Origin: Methanoregulaceae archaeon UXB-2016
GTDB taxonomy: Archaea; Halobacteriota; Methanomicrobia; Methanomicrobiales; Methanospirillaceae
DNA length: 64,000 nucleotides
NCBI GenBank assembly: GCA_004332335.1
Contig: SISS01000015.1
Location: 103,218-167,217, forward strand
Reading direction: 5' to 3'
Shown: positions 24,343 to 37,038 of the stretch, piece after piece
Layout of the letters: each line of letters starts with the position of its first letter
How positions within the stretch are numbered: position 1 is the first letter of the stretch
Notes under the pieces: generated by a model
What the model was told of the DNA's origin: nothing
Seen by the model: only the letters and a program-made list of their open reading frames with translations
Database searches by the model: none
Translations under genes and position numbers: made by a program

Positions 24343-25925
24343 CGGGGACGATCGCGGTCTTCGGGACCAATCGCGACACGGGTGCCGTATCGCGCGACAG
24401 ATACGGGAACAAGGCCGCGGTCCTGGCCGAGATGACCGAACTCGGGATCCCCGTCCCGCCGGGCTTCGCACTGCCGGTCGAGGTCTGCGAGGAGTATTAC
24501 TCCGTGGATCGGCAGCTTCCGGCGTGGGCGCACGACCAGCTCGCGCTCGGGATCGGGAAGCTCGAGAACACGACCGGCCTCGGGTTCGGGTCGCCTCGCC
24601 GCCCGCTCATGATCTCGGTCCGATCCGGGGCCGCGGTCTCAATGCCGGGGATCATGCAGACGATCCTGAATGTCGGCCTCTCCAGGGAGACCGTCGGCGG
24701 TCTCATCTTTCGCACCGGGAACCCCCGCTTCGCCTGGGATTGCTACCGCCGGCTCCTCGCCCAGTTCGGGGAGGTCGTCCGGGGGCATGACCCGATGCGA
24801 TACGGGGTACTCCTTCGCGAGGCGATGGAGGAGGAGGGAGTTCCGGACGAGGCAGAGCTTGGCACCGCGAGCTTCAGAGCGCTCGCAGGCCGGTACGAGC
24901 GGGTGCATGCAGAGCTCGGAACGCCCTTTCCATCCGATGCGGTAACCCAGCTTAAGGAATGTACCGTAGCCGTGCTCGAGTCCTGGGGAGGACCCCGTGC
25001 GGACGCCTTCCGGCGCCTGGGGATGGCCGGAGCGGCCCGTGGCACGGCCGTTACGGTGCAGGCGATGGTCTTCGGCAACCTCGGGTCCGCCTCGGGGGCG
25101 GGAGTGGCCTTCACGCGGAATCCCTGGAGCGGCGAGCCCGGCCTCCTCCTCGACTTCCGCTTCGGGGCGCAAGGCGAGGAGGTCGTCTCGGGAGAGCAGT
25201 CCGGCCTCGACCAGGAGACGTTCGCGCGCGTGATGCCCGAGCAATACGAGGCACTCGGCAAGATCGGGACGCAGCTCGAGCGACACTACGGCGACATGCA
25301 GGACGTCGAGTTCACGATCGAGGAAGGGCTGCTCTTCATCCTCCAGAGCCGGACGGGCAAGCGTTCCCCGCTCGCGGCGCTCCGGATCGCGGTCGACCTC
25401 GTCGCCGACGGTCTGATCGGCCCGTCCGCGGCGCGCGACCTGCTCGCCGGGATCGACCTCGGCGGCATCCGGATCCGTCGCGTGCTGGGGGGCGGCGACC
25501 CGCTTGGGGTCGGTACACCCGCCTCCGGCGGGGTTGCGTCGGGCACGATCGCCTTCACCGGCGACCGGGCCGAGGCGGACGGCGCTGACGGAGCCGTGAT
25601 CCTGGTCCGGCCGACCGCATCGCCCGACGATATCGCCGGGATACATGCTGCCTCGGGCCTGCTCGTAGCGCGGGGCGGCCGGACCTCGCATGCGGCCGTG
25701 GTCGCGCGCCAGCTCGGCAAAGTCTGCGTGGTCAACTGCCGGACGCTCTCCTTCGATCCCCTCCGCCACCGGTGCACGATCGGGGAGACCGTCCTCCGCG
25801 AGGGCGACCTGATCTCGCTCGACGGCGACACCGGGCGCATCTACCGCGGCGAAGTCACCACCGTCGAGGAGAGGCCGAGCGCGCTCGTGCGTGCTGCCCG
25901 TGCCTGGGACTCGCAGCACCGCTGA
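24339..25925 (+). CDS. PPDK-like phosphotransferase lacking the PEP/pyruvate barrel
   Basis: A 528-residue protein with the first two-thirds of pyruvate phosphate dikinase. The nucleotide-binding part has GNKAAVLAEMTELGIPVPPGF, SVRSGAAVSMPGIMQTILN, FAWDCYRRLLAQFGEVV and MQDVEFTIEEGLLFILQSR. The swivelling domain follows with the phospho-His in GGRTSHAAVVARQLGK (near residue 450), then a normal domain end. The protein stops where the 330-residue TIM barrel should begin, although nothing looks broken. It can presumably take phosphate from ATP on to the His, but needs another acceptor domain. The upstream PhoU-like protein overlaps by 4 bases and is the obvious candidate partner. Function is inferred only. 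Confidence 0.85.
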   Translation: MTGTIAVFGTNRDTGAVSRDRYGNKAAVLAEMTELGIPVPPGFALPVEVCEEYYSVDRQLPAWAHDQLALGIGKLENTTGLGFGSPRRPLMISVRSGAAVSMPGIMQTILNVGLSRETVGGLIFRTGNPRFAWDCYRRLLAQFGEVVRGHDPMRYGVLLREAMEEEGVPDEAELGTASFRALAGRYERVHAELGTPFPSDAVTQLKECTVAVLESWGGPRADAFRRLGMAGAARGTAVTVQAMVFGNLGSASGAGVAFTRNPWSGEPGLLLDFRFGAQGEEVVSGEQSGLDQETFARVMPEQYEALGKIGTQLERHYGDMQDVEFTIEEGLLFILQSRTGKRSPLAALRIAVDLVADGLIGPSAARDLLAGIDLGGIRIRRVLGGGDPLGVGTPASGGVASGTIAFTGDRAEADGADGAVILVRPTASPDDIAGIHAASGLLVARGGRTSHAAVVARQLGKVCVVNCRTLSFDPLRHRCTIGETVLREGDLISLDGDTGRIYRGEVTTVEERPSALVRAARAWDSQHR

Positions 25926-25931
25926 CCTGTC

Positions 25932-27044
25932 TCACGCCTGCACTTTGGCCCTGCGGAGGGCCGTGAGTCCCATCACCACGATCAGGTAGAACGCGAGCGA
26001 GAGCAGGATCACCTCGACGAAGATCAGGCCCCAGCGGAACAGCGCGGCCTCGAAGGCAAGGGTCTCGGCATAGAGCGGCCCGAACGCGTTCAGACCCGCG
26101 ATCGTCATCTGCCGGGTCAGGATGAAGGAGACGAGGGGGAAGGTCACTAGTGCGGAGACCACGACGGCGATTCCCTCGCGTCGGGTTAGGACCTGTGGCT
26201 CGAGGAGCACGAACGGCACCAACACGGCGAGCGCCGGGACGAGAAGTGGGAGCACGATCGCCTCGGTCCCGGCCATGCCGGGGTGTGCCTGCGTGAACGC
26301 GGTCACGGCAAGGGCGCCGGCGACGGCTGGGAAGAGCAGGAGCATGTGAACTCCCTTCTCGGGGACGATCCGGATGAACTGGAGCAGGGCGAGCGCGAGG
26401 AGCCCGCCGGCAACCGCTTCGCCGATCGCGAGCCCGGCGAGCAGGAGGAGGGCGCCAAAGAAGAGGCCCGAGACGATCGAGGACATCCGGTCCCCGATCT
26501 CGTCCACGAAGAGGGCGAGTGCGTACCCGATCCCGGCCGTGAGCAGGCCGAAGAGGAAGAGAGCGAGCCCGGCGATCGGCCAGGCTACGGCCGCCTCGAT
26601 CCCGAGCAGACCGGCCAGGAGCACGCCGAGGCCGGTCAGGGGTGTCGATGCGAACAGGAAGAGGAGGCCGATCGAGACCGCGCTGGCGACGAGGATCGCC
26701 GCCGTCGACGAGAGCCGGTCGAGGGCGTACTCGAAGGCGGGACGTGCGATGAGGGTCGCGAGCGATGCGATCACGGCGAGAAGCAGGAACCCGACCCCAT
26801 CGCGGCCTGTCGGCGGGGCCGCGTACAGTGCGAGAGAGAACGCGAATGTGAGCAGGAGCGGGACCAGCTGCTGCCAGCGCTCGGTCACGCTTCGCTGGAG
26901 GGCCTGGTAGAGGACGGGCGGGACAAGGACCACCGGTGCGAACCAGATCCAGGAGAGGTCGGGCGTGAGCGAGACGAAGAGATCGGGTGTCGTAGAAGAG
27001 AGCTCATCGGGGGAGGGTAAAATGATTGGCTTTTCTATCTCCAT
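25932..27044 (-). CDS. Multi-pass membrane protein of unknown function
   Basis: A 370-residue protein with about 10-11 predicted spans, starting near residue 30 (WIWFAPVVLVPPVLYQAL) and continuing through VPLLLTFAFSLALYA, FLLLAVIASLATLIA, AAILVASAVSIGLLFLF, IAGLALFLFGLLTAGI and others to the last span VEVILLSLAFYLIVVM. The N-terminal 25 residues are hydrophilic and lie in the cytoplasm or outside. No transport signature was recognised. Its stop lies 7 bases from the convergent PPDK-like gene, and its start is 72 bases beyond the gyrA stop on the same strand, so it may be read from the gyr operon. Confidence 0.82.
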   Translation of the reverse strand: MEIEKPIILPSPDELSSTTPDLFVSLTPDLSWIWFAPVVLVPPVLYQALQRSVTERWQQLVPLLLTFAFSLALYAAPPTGRDGVGFLLLAVIASLATLIARPAFEYALDRLSSTAAILVASAVSIGLLFLFASTPLTGLGVLLAGLLGIEAAVAWPIAGLALFLFGLLTAGIGYALALFVDEIGDRMSSIVSGLFFGALLLLAGLAIGEAVAGGLLALALLQFIRIVPEKGVHMLLLFPAVAGALAVTAFTQAHPGMAGTEAIVLPLLVPALAVLVPFVLLEPQVLTRREGIAVVVSALVTFPLVSFILTRQMTIAGLNAFGPLYAETLAFEAALFRWGLIFVEVILLSLAFYLIVVMGLTALRRAKVQA

Positions 27045-27116
27045 GCGCGCTCATCGGACTCGGACGGGAGAAAAAGAGAGATCGTTTCGATCGCTCTCCC
27101 GCCACGGCGAGCGAAT

Positions 27117-32080
<4,964 letters not shown>

Positions 32081-32170
32081 GTGATACAGTGATCCCTGAA
32101 GCATAAAAGGGCTGTCGGCGGGTCAGGCGGGGCCTGGGGAGACTCCCCACGCAATCGGATCATCGCCTCC

Positions 32171-32920
32171 TCAGGAACCCGGGGTCGGCCGAGCCTCGTC
32201 GGGCACGTCGACCACGACCACCGTGATGTTGTCGAGTCCGCCGCGGTCGTTCGCGCGGTTCACCAGCTCGCGGCAGCACCGCATGGGCTCCGCGAACCGG
32301 GCGAGCACCTGCTCGATCTCTGGGTCGTCGAGCATCCCTGAGAGGCCGTCCGAGCAGAGGAGGAGCCGGTCTCCGGGCTGATGGGGGATCGTTCGGAACT
32401 CGGGGGCCTCGCCCCCGGCATGTCCGAGGGTGCGGGTCACCACGTTGCGCTGGGGGTGATGTCGGGCGCCCTCGGCGCTGATCCGGCCGGAGGCGAGGAG
32501 CTCCTGGACCACCGAGTGGTCCCGGGTCAGGGACGAGAGGCGGCCCTCCCGCAGCAGGTAGGCGCGGCTGTCCCCGACATGGGCCACCAGAAACGAGTCC
32601 TCGAGGCCGACCGCGAGCACCACGGTTGTGCCCATGCCGGTGAGGCGCGGGTCCGCGGCCGCCTTCTCGATGACGGCCCGGTTCGCCCCGGCGACTACGG
32701 CCAGCACCCCGGGCTCTGCCGGGGGTGCGCAGGAGAGGCGAACGAGGGCGTCGCCGATCTGCCGTGCCGCGATCCGGCTCGCGACCTCCCCGCCCGGGCA
32801 GCCCCCGAGGCCGTCGGCCACGACGAAGACCTGTCGGCCTGCGTCCGCGTAGACCGCGTCCTCGTTCTTCGTCCGCGTTCGCCCCTGATCGGTCAGCCAA
32901 CCGGCCCTGAGAGCCCGCAT
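32171..32920 (-). CDS. PP2C-family serine/threonine protein phosphatase
   Basis: A 249-residue metal-dependent phosphatase of the bacterial Stp1/PrpC type. Motifs in order: WLTDQGRTRTKNEDAVY, FVVADGLGGCPGGEVAS (metal Asp and Gly), GMGTTVVLA, HVGDSRAYLL, SLTRDHSVVQELL, LLLCSDGLSGML and the final Asp in GGLDNITVVVV. All catalytic Asp residues are present. It removes phosphate from Ser/Thr in proteins; no partner kinase lies in the window. A GGGAGG site lies 4-5 bases before the second of two ATGs, so 32920 is slightly favoured over 32923. It is downstream of the ECF metal importer on the same strand and may be cotranscribed. Confidence 0.93.
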   Translation of the reverse strand: MRALRAGWLTDQGRTRTKNEDAVYADAGRQVFVVADGLGGCPGGEVASRIAARQIGDALVRLSCAPPAEPGVLAVVAGANRAVIEKAAADPRLTGMGTTVVLAVGLEDSFLVAHVGDSRAYLLREGRLSSLTRDHSVVQELLASGRISAEGARHHPQRNVVTRTLGHAGGEAPEFRTIPHQPGDRLLLCSDGLSGMLDDPEIEQVLARFAEPMRCCRELVNRANDRGGLDNITVVVVDVPDEARPTPGS

Positions 32921-32987
32921 CATACCTCCCTCCGCTGCATGGTGAGGGTGGGGACGTCGTGTATATGAACCCTTCAGCCCGGGTGCG

Positions 32988-33803
32988 TCACGAGAACAGG
33001 AGCACGGCCGCCGGCCCCCCGATCACGACGGCCATGCAGGCGGCCAGGGTCCCCCATTCTGGGGCAGTGAGCGGCTTCCTGGGCACGAAGAGGAAGGCGT
33101 CCTTGCCGTACCCGCGACAGAGCATGGCCGTGTAGGTCCGCTCCCCCTGTTCGTACGAACGGATGAACATGGTCCCGATCGTGTTGCCCATCTGCCGGAT
33201 GCGGTAGGCGTACGGCAGGGACCGATCGAAGGGGTCGAAGCACCGGGTTGCGAGGGCGTTTCGGACCCTGAAGAACATCTGGCCGAAGACGAAGAGGTAC
33301 CGGGTCATCATCCCGAGGATCAGGGTGAACTCCGAAGGGAAACCGAGCCGGCGAGCTCCCATCAGCAGGTCCTGGATTGTCGTGGTCGAGGAGAGAAGAA
33401 TGATAAAGCCGATGCAGAGCACGAACCTGATCCCGACCTGGGCGGCCAGTTCGAGCGCTTCTGCCGTCAAGGCGATCCCGAACGGCAACGTGGCGACGAC
33501 GATCGGCGAAACAACGGGCGTCGCCGGGAAGAGCACCTGAAAGAGCAGGATCGAGAGGCCGAAGGGGAGGATCGCGAGCATCCGGAGGAGGAAGGTTCGG
33601 ACCCGGACCCGCGAGACGGCGAGGAGCAGCGCGAGCAAACTGGCGAAGGTGAGGGCGAGCATAAACGTCCCCTCCCCCCGCGGGAACGAGACCAGCGCGA
33701 CAATCGCGCTGAAGCAGATCACGATCTTGACCCGGGCGTCGAGCCGGTGTACCGGACTATCGCCGTACGCAAGCCGCTCGATCTCAAAGAGGTCCTCGAT
33801 CAT
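32988..33803 (-). CDS. cbiQ: Energy-coupling-factor T component of cobalt/nickel importer
   Basis: A 271-residue membrane subunit, equivalent to EcfT. It has about 5-6 spans (residues 27-45, 47-65, 70-95, 105-130, 150-165, 245-265). The cytoplasmic coupling helices carry the usual Ala-Arg-Gly type signatures: MGARRLGFP (near 150) and AMLCRGYGKDA (near 225). It links the two CbiO ATPases to the substrate-binding CbiM. It starts 4 bases inside the cbiO stop and is the last gene of the cbiM-N-O-Q run. Confidence 0.93.
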   Translation of the reverse strand: MIEDLFEIERLAYGDSPVHRLDARVKIVICFSAIVALVSFPRGEGTFMLALTFASLLALLLAVSRVRVRTFLLRMLAILPFGLSILLFQVLFPATPVVSPIVVATLPFGIALTAEALELAAQVGIRFVLCIGFIILLSSTTTIQDLLMGARRLGFPSEFTLILGMMTRYLFVFGQMFFRVRNALATRCFDPFDRSLPYAYRIRQMGNTIGTMFIRSYEQGERTYTAMLCRGYGKDAFLFVPRKPLTAPEWGTLAACMAVVIGGPAAVLLFS

Positions 33804-34639
33804 GGGGAGAGGCGCACCTTCAGTGCAGTGGCGAGGTTCCTCTCGACCTCGTCGAAGGCATAAGCCACGGGCAGGTCCGCCCCCCGCCGGCGGAGCGAAC
33901 GGCAGAGCCTCGGGAGGACCGGGATGTCGAGCCGGGCCCGGTGGAGCATCTCCTCCTGCTCGAAGATCTCGGGCACCGTTCCCTGCGCCTGGATGGATCC
34001 CTGGTCCATGACATAGACGTAGTCGGCGAACTCGGTCACAAGGTCGAGCTCGTGCGTCGAGATGATCACGGTCATGCCGTACCGCTCCGCAAGGGAGTTG
34101 ACGAACCGGATCAGGTCGTCACGGCCCCTCGGATCGAGGCCGGCCGTGGGCTCGTCCATGACCAGGACCTCGGGCTCCATCGCGAGCACGCCCGCGATCG
34201 CGACCCGCTTCTTCTCGCCGCCCGAGAGGTGGTGCGGGGCGCGGTGGCGCAGGTATTCGATCCCGAGAAGCCCGAGGACCTCGTCGACCCGATGTATCAC
34301 GGTCGTCTCGTCGAGCCCGAGGTTCGTCGGACCGAAGGCGACGTCCTGCTCGACCGTCGGCGCGAAGATCTGATCGTCCGGGTTCTGGAAGACGACGCCC
34401 ACGAACTTCCGAACCTCCTTTATATTCTTCTTCGTAACCGGCTCGCCTCTGACCAGCACCTGCCCCTCCTTGGCCAGAAGAACCCCGTTGAGGTGACGGA
34501 AGAGCGTCGACTTGCCCGCTCCGTTCGGGCCGATCACCGCGATCCTCGCGTTTCGCGGCGCGACGAAGTTGACGCTGTCGAGGGCGCGGACGCTGTCGCG
34601 GTAGGCAAAGGAAAGGTTCTGCGTCTCGATCAGGTGCAT
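33800..34639 (-). CDS. cbiO: Energy-coupling-factor ATPase of cobalt/nickel importer
   Basis: A 279-residue ABC ATPase. Walker A GPNGAGKSTL, Q-loop VFQNPDDQIF, signature LSGGEKKRVAIAGVLA, Walker B VLVMDEPTAGLD and the switch His in IISTHELD are all intact. The 'NPDDQ' Q-loop is typical of ECF-type ATPases. It powers metal uptake with CbiQ and CbiM. A 39-bp gap separates it from the upstream PDGLE gene, and it overlaps cbiQ downstream. Confidence 0.95.
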   Translation of the reverse strand: MHLIETQNLSFAYRDSVRALDSVNFVAPRNARIAVIGPNGAGKSTLFRHLNGVLLAKEGQVLVRGEPVTKKNIKEVRKFVGVVFQNPDDQIFAPTVEQDVAFGPTNLGLDETTVIHRVDEVLGLLGIEYLRHRAPHHLSGGEKKRVAIAGVLAMEPEVLVMDEPTAGLDPRGRDDLIRFVNSLAERYGMTVIISTHELDLVTEFADYVYVMDQGSIQAQGTVPEIFEQEEMLHRARLDIPVLPRLCRSLRRRGADLPVAYAFDEVERNLATALKVRLSP

Positions 34640-34678
34640 GGTGGATGCCGTTACACAATCGGAGACAAAAAAGATAAA

Positions 34679-35026
34679 TTATGGGGTGTCGGACCGGCCG
34701 ATCTTCTTGATGCCGAAGCCGAGCCCCAGCACTACGACGAGGGCAAGGAAAATGCCGCCCACCATAAGAGCGACGTCTGTCAGCTTGGACGCCCCTTCGA
34801 CTGTGTAGTCTGGGAACGGTGCCTCGTACTCGAACGAACCGGGGAGGGACGCCTCGTCAACCTCGGCGTCGGGATTCGCAGGCTGGGTCAGCTCCTTCTG
34901 GCCCTGGACGATCAGGGCCGTGCTGTCGAGCCCGTCGGGATCGCCCGATGCGAAGAAGACCGCAGCTGCACCGATCACCAGGGCAAGGACTATCCCCCCG
35001 ACGACGAATCCCATCTTCGAGATCAT
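34679..35026 (-). CDS. PDGLE-domain subunit of cobalt/nickel importer (CbiN-like)
   Basis: A 115-residue protein with an N-terminal span (residues 5-28), an external loop that starts with the family signature DPDGLDSTAL, and a C-terminal span (residues 85-107, MVGGIFLALVVVLGLGFGI). PDGLE subunits replace or accompany CbiN/NikN in archaeal and bacterial ECF metal importers and are needed for CbiM activity. It overlaps the cbiM stop by 4 bases, which fixes the partnership. Whether the cargo is Co2+ or Ni2+ cannot be told from this protein. Confidence 0.88.
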   Translation of the reverse strand: MISKMGFVVGGIVLALVIGAAAVFFASGDPDGLDSTALIVQGQKELTQPANPDAEVDEASLPGSFEYEAPFPDYTVEGASKLTDVALMVGGIFLALVVVLGLGFGIKKIGRSDTP

Positions 35027-35661
35027 GTGGGTACCCCCACCGACTTATCCAGGATATCCGGGCGCGAGCTCGCGATCAGGGCGAGGACCACGGCCGTGAT
35101 CAAGGCCTCGATAACCCCGATCAGGGCGTGGTAGAGGCCCATACTGATCATCCCGGGGACGAGGGGGAAGGTGCCGGCGACAAAGAGCTCCACCGAGGCG
35201 GCGAGCGCGGGAATCAGGCAGGCGAGCCAGGCCGCACCGGCTGCTGATGCGTACATGCTCTTCGTGAGCCGCATGAGACCATGGTACCCGTAGTACCCGA
35301 CGAAGCCGCCGATCACTCCCATGTTGATGATATTCGCGCCCATCACCGTGATCCCGCCGTCGCCGAAGAGGACACCCTGAACGATCAGGACCAGCGACAG
35401 GACGATGATCGCCGCAAAGGGTGATCCAAGTGCGATGGCAACGAGTGCGCCTCCGACGAGGTGTCCGCTCGTGCCCATCGTAACCGGGATGTTGAAGGCC
35501 TGGAGAGCAAAGACGCCAGCGGCCAGAACCGCAAGGAGTGGAAGCTTCTCCTCGTTCATCTCGTTCCTGACCCAGCGAAGGGCGAGGGCGATAAAGACTA
35601 GGGCGATCAGCCAGTAGATGGCGCCCTGCCAGATAGGGATGAATGCATCGGGGATGTGCAT
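35023..35661 (-). CDS. cbiM: Cobalt/nickel-binding S component
   Basis: A 212-residue membrane protein that binds the metal ion. The N-terminus MHIPDAFIP carries His2, which is the metal ligand with the N-terminal amine, so the start must be exactly ATG 35661; the track's 35706 start would destroy the site. The core MGTSGHLVGGALVAIALG and VQGVLFGDGGITVMGANIINMGVIGG hold the other conserved residues. It leads the cbiM-PDGLE-cbiO-cbiQ operon. An imperfect palindrome 15-45 bases upstream may be a metal-responsive operator. Methanogens need both Ni (F430, hydrogenase) and Co (corrinoids). Confidence 0.94.
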   Translation of the reverse strand: MHIPDAFIPIWQGAIYWLIALVFIALALRWVRNEMNEEKLPLLAVLAAGVFALQAFNIPVTMGTSGHLVGGALVAIALGSPFAAIIVLSLVLIVQGVLFGDGGITVMGANIINMGVIGGFVGYYGYHGLMRLTKSMYASAAGAAWLACLIPALAASVELFVAGTFPLVPGMISMGLYHALIGVIEALITAVVLALIASSRPDILDKSVGVPT

Positions 35662-35675
35662 GATGTCACCAAATC

Positions 35676-35706
35676 GTGTTACTATTCTGGTAATTAGTAT
35701 TATCAC
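35676..35706 (-). promoter_or_regulatory. Imperfect palindrome before cbiM, possible metal-regulator site
   Basis: On the plus strand GTGTTACTATT and, at the other end, GTATTATCAC are arms of a 31-bp dyad (about 8 of 11 positions symmetric) in an AT-rich block that also holds the promoter. The GTGTTAC arm resembles arms described for some NikR boxes, but the spacing does not fit those well. The identity of the regulator is inferred and weak. Confidence 0.35.
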
Positions 35707-36110
35707 GTGGTTAAAAAACGTTGCCTTTCGATATTACCTCCGTCCAATCCAGAAAAAAGTTATATCTCATCCCCATCTTCGGACGACCCTTTCCGTTCAG
35801 GAGGTTGATGTGATCATATCAGGGAACTCAAAAGATGCCGCGATACCGACCAAGCGGAATCCGGGTCTGATCGATACAATGAGGGGCGTCTCCAGTTCTG
35901 CACCACGGTCTGTTTACGGAGTGGGCCCAGCCGTGACCTCCATGTCGAACCCCCCTTGCTCCGGTCGAAACCCTCTCGACAGTATGAGCCTCTCGATAGA
36001 TACCGTCGCCGCACATAAGGGTCACGAACAGGTCGGACGGGGTTACCGGGTAATCGGCCTCTTGCCGCCAAGCACCTCAGGGATTAAGACGACGACATCA
36101 GGGGATCCAA
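35707..36110. other. Region upstream of cbiM without a convincing gene
   Basis: The reading frame from 35618 is long but resembles nothing. One detail stands out: AGGAGG (35799-35804) sits 5 bases before GTG 35810 and after a TATA-like GTTATATC, which is a complete expression signal. The frame it opens (MIISGNSKDAAIPT...) has no recognisable domain and runs out of phase with the PKD fragment at 36111-36365. I read this as the decayed front of a surface-protein gene. Confidence 0.35.
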
Positions 36111-36365
36111 CAATCTCCTTACGAAGTGTCGGTCCCGAGGGGCGCCGCGGTCAAGTTCACGGTGACGCCGGCGGCCGGCAAGACCGTCAAGTCGGCCTGG
36201 TGGTCGTTCGACGCCCCGGCCCACCTGAAAACCTGGAACTCGCGAAGCATCAACCCGACGTTCTTCTACCCGATCAAGGGCACCTTCAGCCCGTTCCTCC
36301 GGATCACCTACACGGACGGGACGATCGAGGAGGTCCACCGGGTCAGCTACATCACGGTCGTCTGA
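36111..36365 (+). pseudogene. Isolated PKD-like domain, remnant of a surface protein
   Basis: Residues SPYEVSVPRGAAVKFTVTP, then VKSAWWSFDAP and NPTFFYPIKGTFSPFLRITY up to YITVV and TGA make one complete PKD-like beta-sandwich of about 80 residues. There is no signal peptide or start with a ribosome site in this frame; GTG 36126 is the first possible start and lies inside the domain. PKD modules in methanogens occur in long exported surface proteins, so this is best read as a leftover of one, or as a gene joined by a frameshift near 36112 to the frame opened at 35810. Confidence 0.5.
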
Positions 36366-36489
36366 CCCCCGGGCATTTCCCGCCTGAACTTTTTTCGAAC
36401 ATCTCCTAAAGCGAGCCTGCTACAATAGGCCCCGCTGATCTACGTGTGACCACGAATCCGGGCATACTCCAGGGAGAACGATATGGGCT

Positions 36490-36890
36490 GTGATGCCGAG
36501 AAACAGCCAATACAGCGGCGAGCTCAACTCCGGCGGAACGTTCACGATCACAGCACTGGCTCAGGTGCCGACCGGGGAAACGGTCAGGGACGCAATCCTG
36601 TTCTTCTTCCATACCTGGAGTCACGCGGAAAATCGGAGAATCGAGCTCGAGAGGCAGACCGAGATCGGTAACGCGCCCCCTTCATCCCTCCGTTCCTGCT
36701 CCGACTGGGAGCGGATGCTACTGAACGATTGTCCGAGCGGAACCAGGGCATCGATCTCTAGGAAGAATACGCGTCAGTGAGCCGATGAGGATAACAGTTG
36801 GGAATATTATGATAGAACTCCCTGTTCGCCAGAGCGGGCTATGTGCTGGTCGTCGGGTACGAGTCGGGCGGGGAGGCGGTGGAGTACTGA
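36490..36890 (+). pseudogene. Decayed exported-protein fragment
   Basis: Two pieces in different frames read like real protein: NSQYSGELNSGGTFTITA, then TGETVRDAILFFFHTW with RRIELE (36496-36660), and, after frame breaks, LFARAGYVLVVGYESGGE followed by AVEY and TGA at 36888-36890. The first resembles the beta-rich 'YSGxLxxGxTxxVxA...IP' modules of methanogen surface proteins. There is no intact start or continuous frame. Together with the PKD fragment this makes 35.7-36.9 kb a graveyard of surface-protein genes. Confidence is limited because no single motif is diagnostic. Confidence 0.3.
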
Positions 36891-37038
36891 GTCGTCGAGG
36901 GGGCGGACATATTCATTGCGATGACGGGGAGACGGATGAGCAGGCGACGACTCGCGTCTTGTTCGAGGGCCTGCATCCGTATGAGACAGCGCCATACGGT
37001 CATCGGTTGCGCACACCTGTATCCTGTGCCCGTCTTCA

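Noticed and set aside
35662-35810. Cobalamin riboswitch upstream of cbiM
   Set aside because: No B12-box or conserved core was found, and such riboswitches are rare in archaea; a short dyad is the only structure seen.
35618-36409. Full 263-residue reading frame through the PKD fragment
   Set aside because: After about 36110 it reads the PKD domain out of frame; only the front part has a plausible start signal and it resembles nothing.
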